Origin: Streptomyces sp. NRRL B-24484
GTDB taxonomy: Bacteria > Actinomycetota > Actinomycetes > Streptomycetales > Streptomycetaceae
NCBI RefSeq assembly: GCF_000717715.1
Contig: NZ_JOAI01000028.1
Location: forward strand, 1-64,000
Direction of reading: 5' to 3'
DNA length: 64,000 nt
The notes below the pieces were generated by a model, which worked only from the letters and a program-made list of their open reading frames with translations, made no database searches and was not told the DNA's origin. The stretch's first letter is position 1. The number at the start of each line of letters is the position of its first letter. Shown here in pieces: positions 9,301 through 17,549 of this stretch. Both the position numbers and the translations under genes were made by a program.

Positions 9301-10066
9301 CAGCGAGGGCCTGGTCGAACTCGCCGCCGAACGCGAGGCGGAGCGGATCACCTTCGCGGACACCCGCACCCAGCCCCGCGCCGTGCTGACCTCGTACGAG
9401 TGGTCGGGCTCGGAGACCGGCGGGCGGCGCTACTCGCCCTTCGTCATCAACACCGAGCACAAGAAGCCCTGGCACACCCTCACCGGCCGCCAGCACTTCT
9501 TCGTCCAGCACGACTGGGTGTCCGAGGTCGGCGAGCAACTCCCCGTCTACCGGCCCCCGCTGAACTCGCCCCGGCACTACGGGGACGAGCACCTGGGCGG
9601 CGACCGGGCCGAGGTCACCGTCCGCTACCTGACCCCGCACTCCAAGTGGTCCATCCACTCGAACTACCAGGACAACAAGTACATGCTCGACCTGTCCCGC
9701 GGCGGCCCGGTCATCTGGATGTCCACCGGCGACGCCGAGAGGATCGGCGTGAAGGACAACGACTGGATCGAGGCGTACAACCGCAACGGCGTCGTCGCCG
9801 CCCGGGCGGTCGTCACCCACCGGATGCCCGAGGGCACGGTGTACATGTACCACGCCCAGGACCGCAACGTGAACGTGCCGAAGACCGAGGTCAGCGGCCG
9901 CCGCGGCGGCATCCACAACTCGCTCACCCGGCTGCTGCTCAAGCCCACCCACCTCGCCGGCGGCTACGCGCAGTTCACCTACGCCTTCAACTACTACGGC
10001 CCGACCGGGAACCAGCGCGACGAGGTCACCGTGATCCGCCGCCGCTCGCAGGAGGTGACCTACTGA
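6374..10066 (+). CDS. narG: Respiratory nitrate reductase alpha subunit
   Basis: 1230 residues, full length for NarG. This is the Mo-bisMGD catalytic subunit reducing nitrate to nitrite on the cytoplasmic face. The FS0 iron-sulfur site is intact: H64, C68, C72 and C107 in H-x3-C-x3-C-x34-C spacing. The segment around YDWYADLP carries the molybdenum-ligand aspartate region. The C-terminal molydopterin-binding domain is complete (HSNYQDNK, RNVNVPKTEVSGRRGG). ATG 6374 fits family starts. The stop shares its A with the narH start, indicating translational coupling. Expression is likely oxygen-controlled from the divergent region. Confidence 0.97.
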   Translation: MDEESAAGDPGPRERQHWPLAARRLLTRREVSADGRATFGEGATEWEGFYRDRWSHDKVVRSTHGVNCTGSCSWMVYVKEGIITWEHQATDYPSIGTDCPEYEPRGCPRGASFSWYTYSPSRVRYPYVRGELLKLWREARRRLGDPVAAWAEITGDPAKARAYKRARGKGGLVRADWDEVTELVAAAQVHTVKTYGPDRVAGFSPIPAMSIASFAAGARYHSMIGGTLLSFYDWYADLPIASPQVWGDQTDVPESADWWNAGYLIMWGSNIPVTRTPDAHFLTETRYNGTKIVAVSPDYADNVKHADEWLAPHPGTDGALAMAMGHVVLREFLVDREVPYFRDYLRTFTDAPFLVALREHEHGLVPDGFLTAADLGQDTEHAGSKTVLLDSATGEPVVPNGSLGFRWAKEQGRWNLDLGEVVPELSLLERAEETVEIALPRFDEGATEGGSVLVRGVPVRRIGGRLVTTVFDLMLAQYGVHRPGLPGSWPSSYEDASQPCTPAWQETITSVPAEQAARIGREFARNAERTNGRSMIALGAGTNHWFHSDTIYRAFLALITMTGCQGVNGGGWAHYVGQEKVRPVTGQQHLSFAFDWQRPTRHMAGTSYWYLNSDQWRYEAFGPDEIASPLGEGRFRGKGFADCLAQAVRLGWTPGHPGFNRNPLDLTDEAARAGRPVAEHIVDELKSGRLRFAAEDPDDPANFPRVLTVWRANLLGSSGKGNEYFLRHLLGTDGAVRSAETPPEGRPKDVVWRDEAPEGKLDLLVTMDFRMTSTGLYADVVLPAATWYEKDDLSSTDMHPFMHAFTPAIAPPWQARTDYDAFLALADRFSELAADHLGTRTDVIAVPLLHDTPDELAQPGGVVRDWKAGECEPVPGRTMPKLAVVERDYTAIAQKMRAVGPLLDTLGTTTKGVTVVPDREIDELRHRNGTVKDGIAAGRPSLATASHMCEAVLALSGTTNGRLAAEGFRVLERQTGSEGLVELAAEREAERITFADTRTQPRAVLTSYEWSGSETGGRRYSPFVINTEHKKPWHTLTGRQHFFVQHDWVSEVGEQLPVYRPPLNSPRHYGDEHLGGDRAEVTVRYLTPHSKWSIHSNYQDNKYMLDLSRGGPVIWMSTGDAERIGVKDNDWIEAYNRNGVVAARAVVTHRMPEGTVYMYHAQDRNVNVPKTEVSGRRGGIHNSLTRLLLKPTHLAGGYAQFTYAFNYYGPTGNQRDEVTVIRRRSQEVTY

Positions 10067-11577
10067 TGAGGGTCATGGCCCAGATCGCGATGGTGATGAA
10101 CCTCGACAAGTGCATCGGCTGCCACACCTGCTCCGTCACCTGCAAGCAGACGTGGACCAACCGCACCGGAGTCGAGTACGCCTGGTTCAACAACGTCGAG
10201 ACCAAGCCCGGCGTCGGCTACCCGCGCCGCTACGAGGACCAGGAGAAGTGGAAGGGCGGCTGGATGCTCGACGCCCGCGGGCGGCTCGTCCTGCGCTCGG
10301 GCGGACGCGTCAAGCGGCTGCTGTCGCTGTTCTCCAACCCCGACCTGCCGTCCATCGAGGACTACTACGAGCCGGTCACCTACGACTACGACAACCTCGT
10401 CGGCGCCCCGGCCGGCAACGACGTCCCGGTCGCCCGCCCGCGCTCGGTCCTCACCGGCGAGCCGACGGCGATCACCTGGGGCGCCAACTGGGAGGACGGC
10501 CTCGGCGGCGCTCCCGAGCACGCGGGCGGCGACCCCAACCTGACCGGCGCGTGGGCCGAGAAGGTGAGGTTCGAGTTCGAGCAGACCTTCCTCTTCCACC
10601 TGCCCCGGCTGTGCGAGCACTGCCTCAACCCGGCCTGCGTGTCGGCCTGCCCGTCCGGCGCGATGTACAAGAGGGTCGAGGACGGCATCGTCCTGGTCGA
10701 CCAGGACCGCTGCCGCGGCTGGCGGATGTGCGTCACCGCCTGCCCGTACAAGAAGGTGTACGTCAACCACGCCACCGGCAAGGCCGAGAAGTGCACCTTC
10801 TGCTTCCCGCGGATCGAGGCCGGCCAGCCCACCGTCTGCTCCGAGACCTGCGTCGGCCGGCTGCGCTACCTCGGCCTCCTGCTGTACGACGCCGACCGGG
10901 TCGGCGAGGCCGCGGCCACCCCCGACGAGAAGGACCTGCTGGACGCCCAGCGCGGGGTCTTCCTCGACCCGCACGACCCCGAAGTCATCGCGGCGGCACG
11001 GGAGTCCGGCATCCCCGAGGACTGGCTGGAGGCCGCCCGGCGGTCCCCCGTGCACGCGCTGGTCTCCACCTACAAGGTCGCCCTGCCGCTGCACCCGGAG
11101 TACCGCACCCTGCCGATGGTCTGGTACGTCCCCCCGCTCTCCCCGGTGCTCGACGCGGTCGACTCGGCGGGCGGCAACCAGGACAACCCCGACCACGTCT
11201 TCGCCGCCGTCACCCGGCTGCGTATCCCGCTGGAGTACCTGGCCGAGCTGTTCGGCGCCGGGGACACCGACGTGGTGGCCGGCGTGCTGATGAAGCTCAC
11301 CGCACTGCGCTCCTACATGCGCGAGCGCACCCTCGGCGAGGCGGGCGACGAGAGCGCGCTGAAGGCCGTCGGGCTCACCGCCCGCGAGGCGGAGGACCTG
11401 CACCGGCTGCTCGCCGTCGCCAAGTACCAGGACAGGTACGTCGTCCCCGCCGCCCACAAGGAGGACGCCGCCGCCCTCGCCGGGATCGAGGACCGCTGCC
11501 CGGTCGAGGTCTCCGGCGACCGGGGCGGCCGGGTGATGCTCGGCATCCCCACCCTGCGCAGAAGGACGGGGGAGTAG
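10066..11577 (+). CDS. narH: Respiratory nitrate reductase beta subunit
   Basis: 503 residues starting at ATG 10066 (a second ATG lies at 10075). It has the four ferredoxin-like cysteine clusters of NarH: CIGCHTCSVTC, CEHCLNPACVSACP, CRGWRMCVTACP and CTFCFPR...CSETC. In the third cluster the Trp in CRGW is the known replacement that gives a [3Fe-4S] centre. The subunit wires electrons from NarI heme to NarG. It overlaps narG by one base and is followed by narJ four bases later. Confidence 0.97.
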   Translation: MRVMAQIAMVMNLDKCIGCHTCSVTCKQTWTNRTGVEYAWFNNVETKPGVGYPRRYEDQEKWKGGWMLDARGRLVLRSGGRVKRLLSLFSNPDLPSIEDYYEPVTYDYDNLVGAPAGNDVPVARPRSVLTGEPTAITWGANWEDGLGGAPEHAGGDPNLTGAWAEKVRFEFEQTFLFHLPRLCEHCLNPACVSACPSGAMYKRVEDGIVLVDQDRCRGWRMCVTACPYKKVYVNHATGKAEKCTFCFPRIEAGQPTVCSETCVGRLRYLGLLLYDADRVGEAAATPDEKDLLDAQRGVFLDPHDPEVIAAARESGIPEDWLEAARRSPVHALVSTYKVALPLHPEYRTLPMVWYVPPLSPVLDAVDSAGGNQDNPDHVFAAVTRLRIPLEYLAELFGAGDTDVVAGVLMKLTALRSYMRERTLGEAGDESALKAVGLTAREAEDLHRLLAVAKYQDRYVVPAAHKEDAAALAGIEDRCPVEVSGDRGGRVMLGIPTLRRRTGE

Positions 11578-11581
11578 CCGC

Positions 11582-12352
11582 ATGAACGCACCTCACATCG
11601 GCATCCTGAGCCGGGCCCGCCGGACCCGTCCGGCCGGCCCGGCGGAGCAGGCCGAGCAGACCGAGCAGCGCCTGCTCCTGCTGCGACTGCTCTCCCTGCT
11701 GCTCCAGTACCCCGACGCCGAACTCGTCGTCGGACGGGCGGAGTTGGTCGCCGCCGTCGGCTCCCTGGAGCCGTCCCCGGCCGCCGCCGGGATCGCCGCC
11801 TTCACCGCCTGGTTCGCCGAGCAGCCGCCCGACACCCTGGAACGCCACTACGTCGAGGTCTTCGACCTGCGCCGCCGGAGCAGCCTCTACCTGACCTACT
11901 ACCTGCACGGCGACACCCGCCGCCGCGGCACCGCCCTGCTCACCCTCGCCCAGCGCTACCGCGCCGCCGGCTGGGAGGCCGACGCCGCCGAACTCCCGGA
12001 CCACCTCCCGGTCGTCCTCGAATTCGCCGCCCTCGAAGGCACCGGCGCGGGCGAGGCACCGCTGCGCCAGCACCGGCGCGGACTCGAACTGATCCGGCAC
12101 TCGCTGGCCGACGCCGGCTCCCCCTACCGGCACCTGCTCGCCGCGCTCCTCACCCTCCTCCCGCCGCCCACCGCAGCCGACCTCGCGGCGGTCGCTGAAC
12201 TCGCCGCCGCGGGCCCGCCCACCGAGGAGGTCGGTCTCGACCCGTACGGCGGCGACCTGTTCGCACCGCCGCAGACCTTCGTCCCCCCGGAGCCCGCCCC
12301 TCCGACACTGATCCCGCTCCTGCCCACCAGGACCAAGGAGGGCCACCGATGA
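11582..12352 (+). CDS. narJ: Nitrate reductase assembly chaperone
   Basis: 256 residues, all alpha-helical in character, with the NarJ/NarW core (RLLSLLLQYPDAELV at the start and LERHYVEVFDLRRRSSLYLTYY in the middle). NarJ binds apo-NarG and helps molybdenum cofactor and FS0 insertion; it is not part of the final enzyme. The C-terminal 30 residues are Pro-rich and variable. It sits between narH and narI as usual and overlaps narI by 4 bases (ATGA). Confidence 0.93.
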   Translation: MNAPHIGILSRARRTRPAGPAEQAEQTEQRLLLLRLLSLLLQYPDAELVVGRAELVAAVGSLEPSPAAAGIAAFTAWFAEQPPDTLERHYVEVFDLRRRSSLYLTYYLHGDTRRRGTALLTLAQRYRAAGWEADAAELPDHLPVVLEFAALEGTGAGEAPLRQHRRGLELIRHSLADAGSPYRHLLAALLTLLPPPTAADLAAVAELAAAGPPTEEVGLDPYGGDLFAPPQTFVPPEPAPPTLIPLLPTRTKEGHR

Positions 12353-13083
12353 GCCCCGCAGGCACCCCCCTCGCCGCGCCCGCCACCGGCGCCGACCTGC
12401 TGCTGTGGGTCGCCTTCCCCTACATCTGCCTGGCCGTCTTCACGGTCGGACACGTCTGGCGCTACCGGCAGGACCAGTTCGGCTGGACCTCGCGCACCAG
12501 CCAGCTCCTGGAGCACCGCTGGCTGCGCTGGGGCAGCCCGCTGTTCCACCTGGGCGCCTTCGCGGTGATCGGCGGCCACGTCGTGGGCCTCGCCGTCCCG
12601 GCCTCGTGGACGGAGGCGGCCGGGATCTCCGAGCACGCCTACCACCTGACGGCCGTCTCGCTCGGCACGGTCGCCGGCACGGCCATGATCACCGGGCTGG
12701 GCATGCTGAGCGCGCGCCGGCTGCTGAACCGGCGGATCCGCGTCGTCACCGACCGCAGCGACAAACTGCTCTTCCCGCTGCTGTCGGCGACCGTCCTGCT
12801 CGGCTTCGCCGCGACCGCGGTGCACAACATCGCCGGCGGCGGCTACGACTACCGATCCACCGTCTCGATCTGGTTCCGCGGGGTGTTCGCCCTCCACCCC
12901 CACCCCGAGGCGATGGCCGGCGCCCCGCTGCTGTTCCAGCTGCACGCGCTCTCGGCCTGCCTGCTCTTCGCCGCCTGGCCGTTCACCCGGCTGGTGCACG
13001 TGTGGAGCGCACCCGTCGGCTACCTCGTCCGCCCCTACCTGGTCTACCGCCGGCGCCCCGCCGCGACCGGCGGTGCCCGGTGA
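12349..13083 (+). CDS. narI: Respiratory nitrate reductase gamma subunit (cytochrome b)
   Basis: 244 residues with five hydrophobic segments. It anchors NarGH to the membrane and oxidises menaquinol through two b-type hemes. Likely heme-ligand histidines occur in HVWRYRQDQFGW, LFHLGAFAVIGGHVVG and the C-terminal QLHALSACLLF/RLVHVW segments, matching family positions. The start overlaps narJ and the stop overlaps moeA (GTGA), so the five genes form one translationally coupled unit. Confidence 0.95.
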   Translation: MSPAGTPLAAPATGADLLLWVAFPYICLAVFTVGHVWRYRQDQFGWTSRTSQLLEHRWLRWGSPLFHLGAFAVIGGHVVGLAVPASWTEAAGISEHAYHLTAVSLGTVAGTAMITGLGMLSARRLLNRRIRVVTDRSDKLLFPLLSATVLLGFAATAVHNIAGGGYDYRSTVSIWFRGVFALHPHPEAMAGAPLLFQLHALSACLLFAAWPFTRLVHVWSAPVGYLVRPYLVYRRRPAATGGAR

Positions 13084-14315
13084 ACCGGCCGACGCTGCGC
13101 ACCCGCGCCGAACACGCCACCACAGCCGGGGCCATGACCTGGGAAGCGGCGCGCGAGACGGCCCGGAACAGTGCGGGGCGGCCGCTGCCCGCCGTCGGCC
13201 GGGCCCTCCCCGACGCCCTCGGCGACATCCTCGCCGAGCCGCTGACCGCCCTCACCGACCTGCCCCCGTTCGACACCTCCGCGATGGACGGATGGGCGGT
13301 GGCCGGGACGGGACCGTGGCGACTGCGCGGCGGCGGCGTCCTCGCGGGCGGCGCCGAGGCCGCGCCGCTCGACCACGGCACCGCCGTACCCGTCGCCACC
13401 GGCGCCCGAGTGCCGCCCGGTACGACGTCCGTGCTGCGCCGCGAGCACGGACGGACGACGGCACCCGACGGCATCCTGTACTGGCGGACACCGGAGCCGG
13501 CGGCCCCGGGCCGCGACGTCCGGCCGCGCGGTCAGGAGTGCCGTCGCGGCGACCTGCTGCTGGCGGCGGGCACCACCGTGACTCCGGCCGTGCTGGGCCT
13601 CGCGGCGGCCGCCGGGTACGACCGGCTGACCGTGCACCGCCGGCCGACCGTGGAACTCCTGTTGCTCGGCGACGAGTTGCTGACCTCCGGCCTCCCGCGG
13701 GACGGCCGGGTGCGTGACGCCCTCGGCCCGCTGCTGCCGCCCCTGCTGCGGAGCGCGGGCGCCGAGGTGACCGGGATCCGGCGGGTGGCGGACGACACCG
13801 GGCCGCTGGGCGCCGCGCTGCGCCGCTCGACGGCCGACGTCGTGGTCACCACCGGCAGCACCGCGGCCGGGCCGGTCGACTTCCTGCACCACGTACTCGG
13901 CGGGCTGGGCGCCCGGCTGCCGGTCGACTCCGTCGCGGTACGGCCCGGGCACCCGATGCTGCTCGCCGAACTGCCGCCCGCCGCCGACGGTCGTGCCCGC
14001 CTCCTGGTCGGCCTGCCCGGCAACCCGCTCGCCGCGGTGGCCGGCGCGGTGACCCTCGCCCTGCCGCTGCTCCGGCGGCTGGCGGGCCGGCCGGACCCGT
14101 CCGGCCGGGTCGTCGCCGCCGCCGACCTGCCGGGCTGTGCACGGGACACCCGGCTGCTGCCGGTGGCGTTCACCGGGGGCGGCGCGGTGCCGCTCGGCTT
14201 CGACGGGCCGGCGATGCTCCGCGGTCCGGCGCTCGCCGACGCCCTCGCGGTGGTGCCGCCGGGCGGGGTCGCCGGCGGCACCACGGTCGAGGTCCTGGAG
14301 CTGACCGGCCACTGA
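13080..14315 (+). CDS. moeA: Molybdopterin molybdenumtransferase MoeA-like
   Basis: 411 residues from GTG 13080, which overlaps the narI stop by 4 bases. The MoeA motif FDTSAMDGWAVAG is at about residues 62-74. The MoaB/Mog-like fold includes VVTTGSTAAGPVDFLHHVL and LPGNPLAAVAGAVTL. It inserts molybdate into adenylylated molybdopterin, the last step before bis-MGD formation. Canonical MoeA proteins have TGGxS at the site where this one has TGSTA, so activity may be specialised. Its place as fifth gene of the nar operon suggests dedicated cofactor supply for NarG. Confidence 0.87.
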   Translation: MNRPTLRTRAEHATTAGAMTWEAARETARNSAGRPLPAVGRALPDALGDILAEPLTALTDLPPFDTSAMDGWAVAGTGPWRLRGGGVLAGGAEAAPLDHGTAVPVATGARVPPGTTSVLRREHGRTTAPDGILYWRTPEPAAPGRDVRPRGQECRRGDLLLAAGTTVTPAVLGLAAAAGYDRLTVHRRPTVELLLLGDELLTSGLPRDGRVRDALGPLLPPLLRSAGAEVTGIRRVADDTGPLGAALRRSTADVVVTTGSTAAGPVDFLHHVLGGLGARLPVDSVAVRPGHPMLLAELPPAADGRARLLVGLPGNPLAAVAGAVTLALPLLRRLAGRPDPSGRVVAAADLPGCARDTRLLPVAFTGGGAVPLGFDGPAMLRGPALADALAVVPPGGVAGGTTVEVLELTGH

Positions 14316-14331
14316 CCGGCCGCACCCGGTG

Positions 14332-16878
14332 TCAGTTCCTCCGGAACACCGTCACCGCGAGGCCGGCGCAGGCGGTGTCGCCGGTCGCGGAGGCCGCGCC
14401 GTCGCCGTCGAGGACCTTCGTCCACGTCCCCGGCGGCAGGGCCACGGTGTAGGTGCTGCCGGTGGGGTTGTCGACGACGACGGTGTCGTAGCTCGTGGGA
14501 GCCGCGGCGTCGGAGGCGATGCGTCCGACCACCACGGAGCCGTCCACCTGGGCGGTCATCTGGCTGTGCACCGCGTCCCAGCCGGTGAGGCGCAGCGCCG
14601 GTGCGGCCCTCCGGAGCGCGACGGCGTCCCTGTAGTAGCGGAAGACGGCCGCGTTGGCGGTCTTGTCGCCCCAGCGGATCGCGTTCACGGTGTCGGGGGC
14701 GTCGTAGGAGTTCTTCGCCGTGGTGTAGTCGCCCCCGACGGCCTTGGAGCGGAGGAACTCGTCGCCCTCGGCGATGACCGGGATCCCCTGGGAGGTGAGC
14801 ACCATGCCGACGGCGAACCGGTCGATCCGGCCGGCCGTTCCGGCCGCGCCGCCGCTCGCGCCCGAGTAGGTGATCTTGTCGTAGAGGTTCAGGTTGTCGT
14901 GGATCGAGGCGTAGTTCATGGTCTGCTCGGGGTCGTAGGCGAACGCCGGGCTCCACAGGTCGGACAGGACGGCGGTGCTCTTCGCGTCGGTCGGTGAGCC
15001 GCGCATGCCGAAGGCGATGGCGCCGGGGTTGCCCGAACCGCCCATGTAGGCCATGACGTCGTCGTCCGTGCCGCCCCGGATCGCGTCCCGGTAGACGCCG
15101 TTGAAGACGCCGACGTGCGCCGGTGCGAGGGCCGGGACGGTGCCGTAGCGCACCTTCTGGGCCTCCTGCGGGTCGGCGGCGGCGCTCCACGGCTCCCCGT
15201 ACAGCAGGAGGTTGCGGTCCGGGTAGGCGGTGTTGAGGTAGTCCGCCCAGGCGGAGACGCTGCTGTAGCGGTGCACCCCGGCGAGGTCGAAGCGGAATCC
15301 GTCGACGTCGTAGTCGCGGACCCAGTGCTCCAGCGAGTCCCGGATCATGCGGCTGACCATCGGGTTGCCGTCGTCGATCGAGTTGCCGGTCGCGGACAGG
15401 TCGTTCGGCGTGTAGTACTTCCCGGTGATGCCGCCGAAGACGTTCTTGTCGTAGGTGTGGTTGTAGACCACGTCCATGACCACGCGGATGCCGTTGCGGT
15501 GGAACCCGTCGACCATGTCCTTGAACTCGCGGATCCGGTCCTCCGGCGAGCTGAACTGGGAGTACTGCTCCTCGGGGACGTTGTAGTCGACCGGGTCGTA
15601 GCCCCAGTTGGGCAGGGTGCTGCCGAAGTCGAACGAGGGCATCAACTGGACGGTGGTGACACCGAGTTCCTTGAGGTGGTCGATGCCCGTCCTGGCGCCG
15701 CCGGCGGTGGTGGTGCCGGTCTGCACCAGGCCGAGGAACTTGCCGCGCTTGGCCGGGTCGACCCCGGAGCTCGGGTCGACGGTGAAGTCGCGGACGCTCA
15801 ACTCGTAGACGACGGAGTCCTCGCGGGCGGCGAGGGCGGGCCGCGGGGCCCGGCTGCCGCCGGTCGGCGCGACGGCGGCGGTGTCGACCACCACGCCCTG
15901 CGTGGTGCCGGGCCTGACCATCTGCGCGTAGGGGTCGCGGACGGCGGTGCCGCCCACGGAGAACTGGTAGGCCTGGTCCTTGAGGTCGCCGCCGACCACG
16001 GCCTGGTAGACGGCGGAGTAGCCGCTCAGGGCCACCGGGGTCATCGGGTGGGCGGCGCCGCCGACGCTGACGCTGACGTCGGAACTGTCGGGCGACCAGA
16101 GCCGGAAGGTGGTGCCGGTCGGGGAGTAGACCGCGCCGAGCATGGTGGGGGTGGCGGCCGGCGCCGTGCTCCGCACCGTTGTCAGGTGCGTGGCGGAGTC
16201 GTAGGAGAAGGTGGTGGTCGCCCCGTCCGCGGGGACGGTGAAGCCGATGTTCGCGCCGCCCGCCGCACCGCCGGCGCCGTAGTTCTCCGTCCAGGACTGT
16301 CCGACGGTGACCTTGGTGTTCCACGCCCCGGCGGGGATCGCGGTGGTGGTGTAGGTGGAGACGCCGTCGCCGTCCGGGTCCTGCAGGGTGGTGGTCGTGC
16401 AGGTCGGTGCCCAGTCGGCGCCGCAGCCGAGTTCGGACTGGTAGTCGCCGACGCCGGTGACGACCGGCCGGACGGAGCTGTCGACCAGGTGCGTGGCCGG
16501 GTCGTAGACGAACGCGACCGAGGCGCCGCCCGCGGGCACGGTCACGGACAGGTTGGCGCCGCCCGCCGCACCGCCCGCGCCGTAGTTCTCCGTCCAGCCG
16601 TTGTCGATCGCGACCTTGTACTCGTAGCTGCCGCCGGGCAGGGCGAAGGCGGCCGCCCACCGTCCGTCGGAACGCGGTGCGAGCTGCGCCCGGGGGCAGT
16701 CGGGCTGCCAGTCGCCGGAGCAGCCGATCTCGCTGTCGAAGGTTCCGGGCAGGCTGACGGCGGCCGGTGCGGCGTCGGCCCGGGACGCCGTGAGCGACAC
16801 GAGGGCGGTGGCGAGCAGGATCAGCGCCGCGAACGACGCCGTCCTGGCCGGTCTTGCGCGCGGAAAGGTGTGAGCCAT
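14332..16878 (-). CDS. pulA: Secreted type I pullulanase
   Basis: 848 residues with a Sec signal peptide (RPARTASFAALILLATALVSL, cleavage near ADAA). Two tandem X25-type beta modules follow, each ending in an ENYGAGGAAGGAN repeat (about residues 95-107 and 197-209). Then come an N-terminal early-set domain and a GH13 barrel. Catalytic motifs are present: MDVVYNHTYD, GFRFDLAG (nucleophile Asp), LLYGEPWS (acid Glu) and SIHDNLNLYD. It cleaves alpha-1,6 branches in starch and pullulan outside the cell. It converges with moeA only 16 bases apart. A MalR-like palindrome lies upstream. Confidence 0.93.
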   Translation of the reverse strand: MAHTFPRARPARTASFAALILLATALVSLTASRADAAPAAVSLPGTFDSEIGCSGDWQPDCPRAQLAPRSDGRWAAAFALPGGSYEYKVAIDNGWTENYGAGGAAGGANLSVTVPAGGASVAFVYDPATHLVDSSVRPVVTGVGDYQSELGCGADWAPTCTTTTLQDPDGDGVSTYTTTAIPAGAWNTKVTVGQSWTENYGAGGAAGGANIGFTVPADGATTTFSYDSATHLTTVRSTAPAATPTMLGAVYSPTGTTFRLWSPDSSDVSVSVGGAAHPMTPVALSGYSAVYQAVVGGDLKDQAYQFSVGGTAVRDPYAQMVRPGTTQGVVVDTAAVAPTGGSRAPRPALAAREDSVVYELSVRDFTVDPSSGVDPAKRGKFLGLVQTGTTTAGGARTGIDHLKELGVTTVQLMPSFDFGSTLPNWGYDPVDYNVPEEQYSQFSSPEDRIREFKDMVDGFHRNGIRVVMDVVYNHTYDKNVFGGITGKYYTPNDLSATGNSIDDGNPMVSRMIRDSLEHWVRDYDVDGFRFDLAGVHRYSSVSAWADYLNTAYPDRNLLLYGEPWSAAADPQEAQKVRYGTVPALAPAHVGVFNGVYRDAIRGGTDDDVMAYMGGSGNPGAIAFGMRGSPTDAKSTAVLSDLWSPAFAYDPEQTMNYASIHDNLNLYDKITYSGASGGAAGTAGRIDRFAVGMVLTSQGIPVIAEGDEFLRSKAVGGDYTTAKNSYDAPDTVNAIRWGDKTANAAVFRYYRDAVALRRAAPALRLTGWDAVHSQMTAQVDGSVVVGRIASDAAAPTSYDTVVVDNPTGSTYTVALPPGTWTKVLDGDGAASATGDTACAGLAVTVFRRN

Positions 16879-17090
16879 GGGGGACTGCCTCCCGGGCGGT
16901 CCGGGACGTCGGCGCGACGGCGTGTGGGGGCGCGTCGCGGCCGTCCCGGTGAAGGGGCGGGTGGGGGTGCCGCGGGGGGTCGCCGACCGGTGGGACGGGC
17001 GATCCCGGCCCGCGGAGGGCGGTGGGGTGCGTCGCGCGACCGACGATCCCGCCGTCCTGAGGACACGTCAAGTCGGGGCGTCCGAGATTT

Positions 17091-17103
17091 CTGCAATTTG
17101 CAG
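17091..17103. promoter_or_regulatory. Candidate MalR-type operator CTGCAATTTGCAG
   Basis: A perfect 6+1+6 inverted repeat in an AT-richer patch, about 210 bases before the pullulanase start. TTGCAG/CTGCAA half-sites are those of the maltose repressor MalR (Reg1) in streptomycetes, which controls amylase and maltose genes. It also lies about 80 bases before the promoter of the divergent SAM-riboswitch transcript. Assignment by motif only. Confidence 0.45.
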
Positions 17104-17171
17104 CAAGGGGATTCGCCGTGCGGTGGCGCCGCCGCCGGCGGACCGGAGCGGACCGGAACGGGCGGGGCGGT

Positions 17172-17202
17172 TTGGCGGGCCGCCCGGGGAATCTTGTATG
17201 GT
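17172..17202 (+). promoter_or_regulatory. Putative promoter of the riboswitch leader
   Basis: TTGGCG (17172-17177) and TATGGT (17197-17202) are separated by 19 bases. A start about 7 bases later would begin the transcript right at the first paired strand of the SAM riboswitch, which supports the call. Confidence 0.5.
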
Positions 17203-17210
17203 TCCTCGCG

Positions 17211-17352
17211 AATCATCCAGAGGGGTGGAGGGACCGGCCCTACGAAGCCCCGGCAGCTCCCCGGTCGAACCGGCGTCCGAAGTACGCGCCGCGCCGTCCG
17301 GGATCAGTGCCAACTCCGGCCTGCCGCCACTGTGGCGCGGGAAAGATGAGGA
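17211..17352 (+). promoter_or_regulatory. SAM-I (S-box) riboswitch
   Basis: The conserved SAM-I elements occur in order. TCATCCAGAGGGGTGGAGGG (P1/P2 and kink-turn region) is at 17213-17232. GGCCCTACGAAGCCCCGGCA follows at 17236-17255. GTGCCAACTCCGG is at 17308-17320, and GGGAAAGATGAGGAG closes P1 at 17339-17353. TCATC pairs with GATGA to make P1. In the streptomycete versions, SAM binding switches off methionine or sulfur genes. Here the downstream genes are a 36-codon frame, an IclR regulator and a methyltransferase, with no methionine gene in sight. Confidence 0.88.
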
Positions 17353-17358
17353 GACAGG

Positions 17359-17469
17359 GTGCTCTCTGTGCTGTCCTTCGCCCGGGCGCTTCCCACCCCG
17401 GTCTCTCCGCGTACCCGTCCCGTGGCAGCCGCAGGCAATCGGCCGACTTCTCCGGCCTGTCCTCGCTGA
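17359..17469 (+). CDS. Possible 36-residue leader ORF after the riboswitch
   Basis: GTG 17359 follows GAGGAGACAGG, whose first bases are also the 3' strand of riboswitch P1. Ribosome access could therefore depend on SAM. The product has a hydrophobic first ten residues, then a Pro/Arg-rich tail, and matches nothing known to me. It could be a regulatory leader peptide or just the remains of a lost gene. Confidence 0.25.
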   Translation: MLSVLSFARALPTPVSPRTRPVAAAGNRPTSPACPR

Positions 17470-17495
17470 CCACCCCCGCTCCCCCCGTGGAGCGT

Positions 17496-17526
17496 CCGTG
17501 AGCGGGGCCCTGCCCGTCGCTCACGG
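17496..17526 (+). terminator. 9-bp perfect hairpin before the IclR gene
   Basis: CCGTGAGCG (17496-17504) pairs exactly with CGCTCACGG (17518-17526) across a 13-base loop, ending 23 bases before the IclR ATG. With the riboswitch upstream it could be an expression-platform terminator, although it lacks a U tract. Streptomycete terminators often do. Confidence 0.5.
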
Positions 17527-17549
17527 GATCTGAGACGGAGTACCCACCC

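Noticed and set aside
6320..9952. A 1210-codon open frame on the minus strand across narG
   Set aside because: Composition is a mirror of GC-rich codon bias (Gly/Val/Arg/His-rich, no domains); the plus strand encodes a complete NarG.
13532..17071. A 1179-codon minus-strand frame spanning moeA and pullulanase
   Set aside because: It is an out-of-frame shadow. The pullulanase frame has a signal peptide and catalytic motifs; this one is Arg/Pro-rich noise.
17359..17469. Riboswitch-controlled methionine-pathway gene
   Set aside because: The frame is only 36 codons with no similarity to any methionine enzyme; kept only as a possible leader ORF.
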